DNA of 64,000 nt from Cedecea sp000277545. GTDB taxonomy: Bacteria; Pseudomonadota; Gammaproteobacteria; Enterobacterales; Enterobacteriaceae. The stretch is from the NCBI GenBank assembly GCA_050847315.1, contig CP193791.1, one strand, 5' to 3'. The translations under genes and the position numbers were made by a program. The notes under the pieces were generated by a model. The model did not search any database, was not told the origin of the DNA, and saw only the letters and a program-made list of their open reading frames with translations. Each line of letters opens with the position of its first letter. Position 1 is the first letter of the stretch. Below, piece by piece: positions 60,586 to 64,000 of this stretch.

Positions 60586-61140
60586 TTAATCATCTTGCTG
60601 TGGGTTAACCACGTTAATAGTGCCTTCTGCTTTCAGTTCTGTACATAGGGCTTTAAACGCTTGCTCGATAATTGTCGCATCCTGTGAACCTGGGCTGTGG
60701 GCCGTGATCTGAATATACAGACGTGGCCCCACGCCGTTTTCAGCGGGCTGAGTGCGGGAAACAAGCTCGGCAATGTTCATTTGATGGGTATCAAACAGAT
60801 GGGTAAATCGCTCAATCAGGTGCGGCGAGTCTGCCACTTCAACCTGCACCCAAACCGTGGCCGGCGTGGCCGGTCTTTCCTGTGCGGTTGTGCGTTTCAT
60901 CACAATTAACAGATCGAGTTCGGCGCCCTTTAGCGGCAGAGTGGATTCGATCAGGGTTATCGCGTTCCAGGTGCCGGAAAGCAGCATGATAAAGGTGAAC
61001 TCTTCACCCAGCATCGCCAGCCGGCTGTCTTCGATATTACAGCCGCAGCTGCTTACGTGACGTGTGATGGTATTGACGATACCCGGACGGTCCGCCCCCA
61101 GGGCTGTGATAACCAAATAATGGTGTGATGAGGGTGTCAA
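60586..61140 (-). CDS. gcvR: GcvR, glycine cleavage repressor accessory protein
   Basis: Binds GcvA and blocks its activation of the gcvTHP operon when glycine is low. The TTG start preceded by AGGAAGA gives 184 residues aligned with the E. coli start (190 residues); a longer ATG frame would add six residues. Two ACT domains: YLVITALGADRPGIVNTITRHV at 8-29 and WVQVEVADSPHLIERFTHLF near 95-115. It lacks a DNA-binding motif, as expected for a partner protein. Divergent from dapA and upstream of bcp. Confidence 0.94.
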   Translation of the reverse strand: MTPSSHHYLVITALGADRPGIVNTITRHVSSCGCNIEDSRLAMLGEEFTFIMLLSGTWNAITLIESTLPLKGAELDLLIVMKRTTAQERPATPATVWVQVEVADSPHLIERFTHLFDTHQMNIAELVSRTQPAENGVGPRLYIQITAHSPGSQDATIIEQAFKALCTELKAEGTINVVNPQQDD

Positions 61141-61286
61141 ACGTGTTCTTCCTGTCAATCGGTGAGATTCACATTAGGAAAGCATAAAAAAAGTATGCTG
61201 CCAACCGCTTAGCGCCTTCTGGCGGCTTGCTTTTGCTATGGCACCAAACGTAACATTGGAGAACATGTTTGCACAGAGGGTGGCTA

Positions 61287-62165
61287 ATGTTTACGGGAAG
61301 TGTTGTCGCGATAATTACGCCGATGGATGAGAAAGGTAATGTCTGCCGGTCCAGCCTGAAAAAACTGATTGATTACCATGTCGCCAGCGGAACATCGGCG
61401 ATTGTCTCGGTAGGGACTACCGGCGAATCGGCTACCTTAAGCCACGACGAACACGTCGACGTAGTGAAGCTTACCGTGGAACTGGCGGACGGGCGTATCC
61501 CGATCATTGCCGGTACCGGGGCTAACGCCACTTCCGAAGCGATTTCCCTGACGCATCACCTGCAGGACAGCGGCATTGTGGGCTGCCTGACGGTCACCCC
61601 GTATTACAACCGTCCTACTCAGGAAGGCCTGTTCCAGCACTTTAAAGCGATTGCTGAAAGCACCCATCTGCCGCAGATGCTGTATAACGTGCCGTCGCGT
61701 ACCGGCTGTGACATGCTGCCGGAAACCGTTGGCCGCCTGGCGAAAATCAAAAATATTATCGGTATCAAAGAAGCCACCGGGAACTTAAGCCGCGTAAACC
61801 AGATCAAAGAGCTGGTTGAAGATGACTTCATCCTGGTGAGCGGCGATGACGCCAGCTCGCTGGACTTCATTCAGCTTGGCGGCCACGGCGTGATTTCCGT
61901 GACGGCAAACGTAGCCGCGCGTGAAATGGCAGAAATGTGTAAACTTGCCACCTCAGGGCAATTTGCACAGGCTCGCGAAATTAACCAGCGTCTGATGCCG
62001 CTGCACCATAAATTGTTTGTAGAACCTAACCCTATCCCGGTGAAATGGGCCGCGAGGGAGTTGGGTCTTGTGGCAACCGACACCTTACGCCTGCCGATGA
62101 CGCCGCTGACCGACGCCAGTCGCCCGGTGATTATCAGCGCGCTTAAGCATGCCGGTCTGCTGTAA
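61287..62165 (+). CDS. dapA: DapA, 4-hydroxy-tetrahydrodipicolinate synthase
   Basis: Condenses pyruvate with aspartate semialdehyde, the first step towards diaminopimelate and lysine. It has 292 residues as in E. coli. The Schiff-base Lys161 is in GIKEATGNL, with Y133 (LYNVPSRTG) and T44-T45 (SVGTTGES) forming the proton relay. The start MFTGSVVAIITPMDEKGNV follows AGAGGGTGG; an in-frame ATG six codons earlier is unlikely. It forms an operon with bamC, 16 bases apart. Confidence 0.97.
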   Translation: MFTGSVVAIITPMDEKGNVCRSSLKKLIDYHVASGTSAIVSVGTTGESATLSHDEHVDVVKLTVELADGRIPIIAGTGANATSEAISLTHHLQDSGIVGCLTVTPYYNRPTQEGLFQHFKAIAESTHLPQMLYNVPSRTGCDMLPETVGRLAKIKNIIGIKEATGNLSRVNQIKELVEDDFILVSGDDASSLDFIQLGGHGVISVTANVAAREMAEMCKLATSGQFAQAREINQRLMPLHHKLFVEPNPIPVKWAARELGLVATDTLRLPMTPLTDASRPVIISALKHAGLL

Positions 62166-62181
62166 AGCTTAGGGAGATTTG

Positions 62182-63216
62182 ATGGCTTACTCAGTACAGA
62201 AGTCGACGGTGGCAAAAGTTGCTGTTGTTTCGCTCGCCATGCTGTTAGCGGCGTGCAGTTCCGATCAGCGTTACAAGCGTCAGGTTAGCGGCGATGAGTC
62301 CTACCTGGATGCGACCCCACTTGCGGAAATCCACTCTCCGGCCGGGATGATCCTGCCGATTCAGAATGGCGACTACAACATTCCGGTCACCAACGGCAGC
62401 GGTGCTGTAGGCAAGCAGCTGGATATTCGCCCGCCGGCGCAGGCGCTGGCATTGGTGAACGGGGCTCGTACTCAGTTCACCGGTGATACCGCCACGCTGC
62501 AGGTTGAAGCTAACAAGGCAAGCGGCCTTTGGCCTCAGGTGGTCAGTATCCTGCAAGCCGGGAACTACGCTATTGCCCAGCGCAACGATGCCAGCCAGAC
62601 CCTGACAACCGACTGGGTTCAGTGGAACCGCGCTGACGAGGACGTCCAGTATCGTGGCCGCTACCAGATTAGCGTGCAGCCCCAGGGTTACCAGCAGTCA
62701 GTCGTTGTTAAGCTGCTGAACCTGGAGCAGGGCGGCAAGCCGGTGGCGGATGCTTCATCTCTGCAGCGCTATAGCGCGCAAATGCTGAACATCATCAGTG
62801 CCGGTCTCGATAAGTCTGAAACGACCCGCCAGAATGCGCTGGACAACCGCAGCTCAGCGCAGCTTGACGTGCAGAGTGCCGCGGATGATACCGGGCTGCC
62901 AATGCTGGTCGTTCGTGCGCCGTTCAATGTCGTGTGGAACCGCCTGCCGGCCGCGCTTGAAAAAGTGGGCATGAAGGTCACCGATACAACCCGCTCTCAG
63001 GGCAATATCGCGGTAACCTACAAAGCGCTGTCTGACAGCAGCTGGAGTGATCTGGGGGCGAAAGATCCTGGGCTCACCAACGGCGACTATAAGCTGCAGG
63101 TTGGCGACCTCGATAACCGCAGCAGCCTGCAGTTCATCGATCCGAAAGGGCACCCGCTGACGCAGTCTCAGAACGATGCACTGGTCGCTGTCTTCCAGGC
63201 AGCATTCAGCAAGTAA
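62182..63216 (+). CDS. bamC: BamC (NlpB), lipoprotein of the BAM outer-membrane assembly complex
   Basis: Accessory lipoprotein that binds BamD and fine-tunes outer-membrane protein insertion. The ATG after AGGGAGATTTG gives 344 residues as in E. coli. The lipobox LLAAC places the acylated Cys at 25. An unstructured N-terminal segment follows (SSDQRYKRQVSGDESYL, the BamD-binding part), then two helix-grip domains (about 100-215 and 228-344). It ends with ALVAVFQAAFSK. Cotranscribed with dapA; purC follows after a terminator. Confidence 0.97.
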   Translation: MAYSVQKSTVAKVAVVSLAMLLAACSSDQRYKRQVSGDESYLDATPLAEIHSPAGMILPIQNGDYNIPVTNGSGAVGKQLDIRPPAQALALVNGARTQFTGDTATLQVEANKASGLWPQVVSILQAGNYAIAQRNDASQTLTTDWVQWNRADEDVQYRGRYQISVQPQGYQQSVVVKLLNLEQGGKPVADASSLQRYSAQMLNIISAGLDKSETTRQNALDNRSSAQLDVQSAADDTGLPMLVVRAPFNVVWNRLPAALEKVGMKVTDTTRSQGNIAVTYKALSDSSWSDLGAKDPGLTNGDYKLQVGDLDNRSSLQFIDPKGHPLTQSQNDALVAVFQAAFSK

Positions 63217-63220
63217 TACT

Positions 63221-63252
63221 CAAGGGCCGGTTAATTCCGGCCCTTGTTATTT
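63221..63252 (+). terminator. terminator of dapA-bamC
   Basis: CAAGGGCCGG (63221-63230), loop TTAATT, CCGGCCCTTG (63237-63246), then TTATTT. A perfect ten-pair stem right after the bamC stop. Confidence 0.85.
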
Positions 63253-63313
63253 AAGCCTTATGTATTAACCCCCCTCGATTGCGCAAGCGATCGCTATACC
63301 TGGAGTAAGAAAG

Positions 63314-64000
63314 ATGCAAAAGCAAGCTGAGTTGTATCGCGGCAAAGCGAAGACCGTTTACAGTACCGAAAATCCGGATCTGTTGGTGCTCGAATTCCGT
63401 AACGATACGTCAGCAGGTGACGGGGCGCGCATCGAGCAGTTCGACCGTAAAGGCATGGTAAACAACAAGTTTAACCATTTCATTATGGCCAAACTGGAAG
63501 AAGCGGGTATCCCGACCCAGATGGAAGCGCTGCTTTCTGACAACGAAGTGCTGGTGAAGAAACTCGACATGGTGCCGGTAGAGTGCGTGATTCGTAACCG
63601 CGCCGCGGGTTCACTGGTGAAGCGCCTTGGTATTGAAGAAGGTATTGAGCTGAACCCACCGCTGTTCGATCTGTTCCTGAAAAACGACGCCATGCATGAC
63701 CCTATGGTCAATGAATCTTACTGCGAAACCTTTGGCTGGGTGAGCAAAGAGAATCTGGCCCGCATGCGTGAACTGAGCTACAAAGCTAACGACGTACTGA
63801 GCAAACTGTTTGATGACGCTGGCCTGATCCTCGTTGACTTCAAGCTGGAGTTTGGGCTGTTCAAAGGCGAAGTGGTGCTGGGTGACGAATTCTCCCCGGA
63901 CGGCAGCCGCCTGTGGGACAAGCAAACGCTTGATAAAATGGACAAAGACCGTTTCCGCCAGAGTCTGGGTGGCCTGATTGAAGCGTACGAGGAAGTTGCT
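63314..64000 (+). CDS. purC: PurC, SAICAR synthetase (3' end beyond window)
   Basis: Joins CAIR and aspartate to SAICAR, two steps after PurE in the purine pathway. The window holds 229 codons from MQKQAELYRGKAKTVYSTEN; E. coli PurC has 237 residues, so only about eight residues and the stop are missing. The ATP-binding N-terminal part and the signature LVDFKLEFG are present, as is RNRAAGSLVKRLGIEEG. A partial resemblance to a PurR box (GCGCAAGCGATCGC, near 63281) lies about 30 bases upstream, too weak to call. Confidence 0.96.
   Translation, partial: MQKQAELYRGKAKTVYSTENPDLLVLEFRNDTSAGDGARIEQFDRKGMVNNKFNHFIMAKLEEAGIPTQMEALLSDNEVLVKKLDMVPVECVIRNRAAGSLVKRLGIEEGIELNPPLFDLFLKNDAMHDPMVNESYCETFGWVSKENLARMRELSYKANDVLSKLFDDAGLILVDFKLEFGLFKGEVVLGDEFSPDGSRLWDKQTLDKMDKDRFRQSLGGLIEAYEEVA

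Noticed and set aside
61265..61328. Short upstream ORF before dapA (ATG at 61265)
   Set aside because: It overlaps the dapA start out of frame, has no ribosome site of note and probably reflects chance.
63276..63295. PurR box before purC
   Set aside because: Only about 10 of 16 positions fit the PurR consensus, too few to claim without a scoring matrix.
1..64000. Search for tRNA, rRNA, CRISPR repeats and insertion-sequence ends
   Set aside because: No cloverleaf, no regularly spaced repeats and no transposase or terminal inverted repeats were seen by eye; a dedicated scan (tRNAscan-SE, ISfinder) would settle it.

Overview
The window is a contiguous piece of an Enterobacteriaceae chromosome. 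Nearly every gene is a close relative of an E. coli K-12 gene, often of identical length, with the same start and operon overlaps. Gene order follows E. coli but with private insertions and losses, so this is a relative of E. coli/Salmonella rather than either of them. I cannot fix the genus from sequence alone. I see no prophage, insertion sequence, CRISPR array, tRNA or rRNA.

Layout. 1-10.1 kb: acrB (5' part only), acrA and divergent acrR, mscK, rsmS, priC, ybaN, apt, dnaX, ybaB. 10.1-12.0 kb: an inserted LysR regulator/pirin pair that separates ybaB from recR. 12.1-36.6 kb: recR, htpG, a small lipoprotein gene, adk, hemH, gsk, ybaL, fsr, ushA, ybaK, the sRNA chiX, ybaP, copA/cueR, ybbJ-qmcA, a cyclopropane-fatty-acid synthase gene where E. 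coli has fetAB, cnoX, ybbO, tesA, ybbAP. 36.8-46.2 kb is the accessory part: a porin, an AraC-type regulator with a divergent MFS exporter, an NlpA/MetQ-type ABC operon (sfbABC-like), an A+T-rich pair (lytic-transglycosylase-fold protein without signal peptide plus a small membrane protein), and a second MFS transporter. 46.2-51.9 kb: selU, purEK, ppiB-lpxH, cysS. 52-57 kb: ahpCF and an opgB-type gene. From 56.9 kb the order is that of a different E. coli region (about 56 min): yfgD, bepA, perM, bcp, gcvR, dapA, bamC, purC (cut by the window end). A large rearrangement relative to E. coli therefore has its junction near 52-57 kb.

Functionally the window joins envelope work (AcrAB efflux, MscK, LpxH, BamC, BepA, TesA, OpgB, porin), nucleotide metabolism (Apt, Adk, Gsk, UshA, PurE/K/C), DNA replication and repair (DnaX, PriC, RecR), protein folding and redox defence (HtpG, CnoX, AhpCF, Bcp) and copper homeostasis (CopA/CueR).

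Regulatory elements readable in the DNA include the AcrR operator, the CueR operator, a PurR box before purE, a sigma-32-like promoter before htpG, the ChiX sRNA, two programmed -1 frameshift signals (dnaX and copA), a terminator-like hairpin inside the presumed ahpC leader, and a pair of unexplained palindromes before apt.
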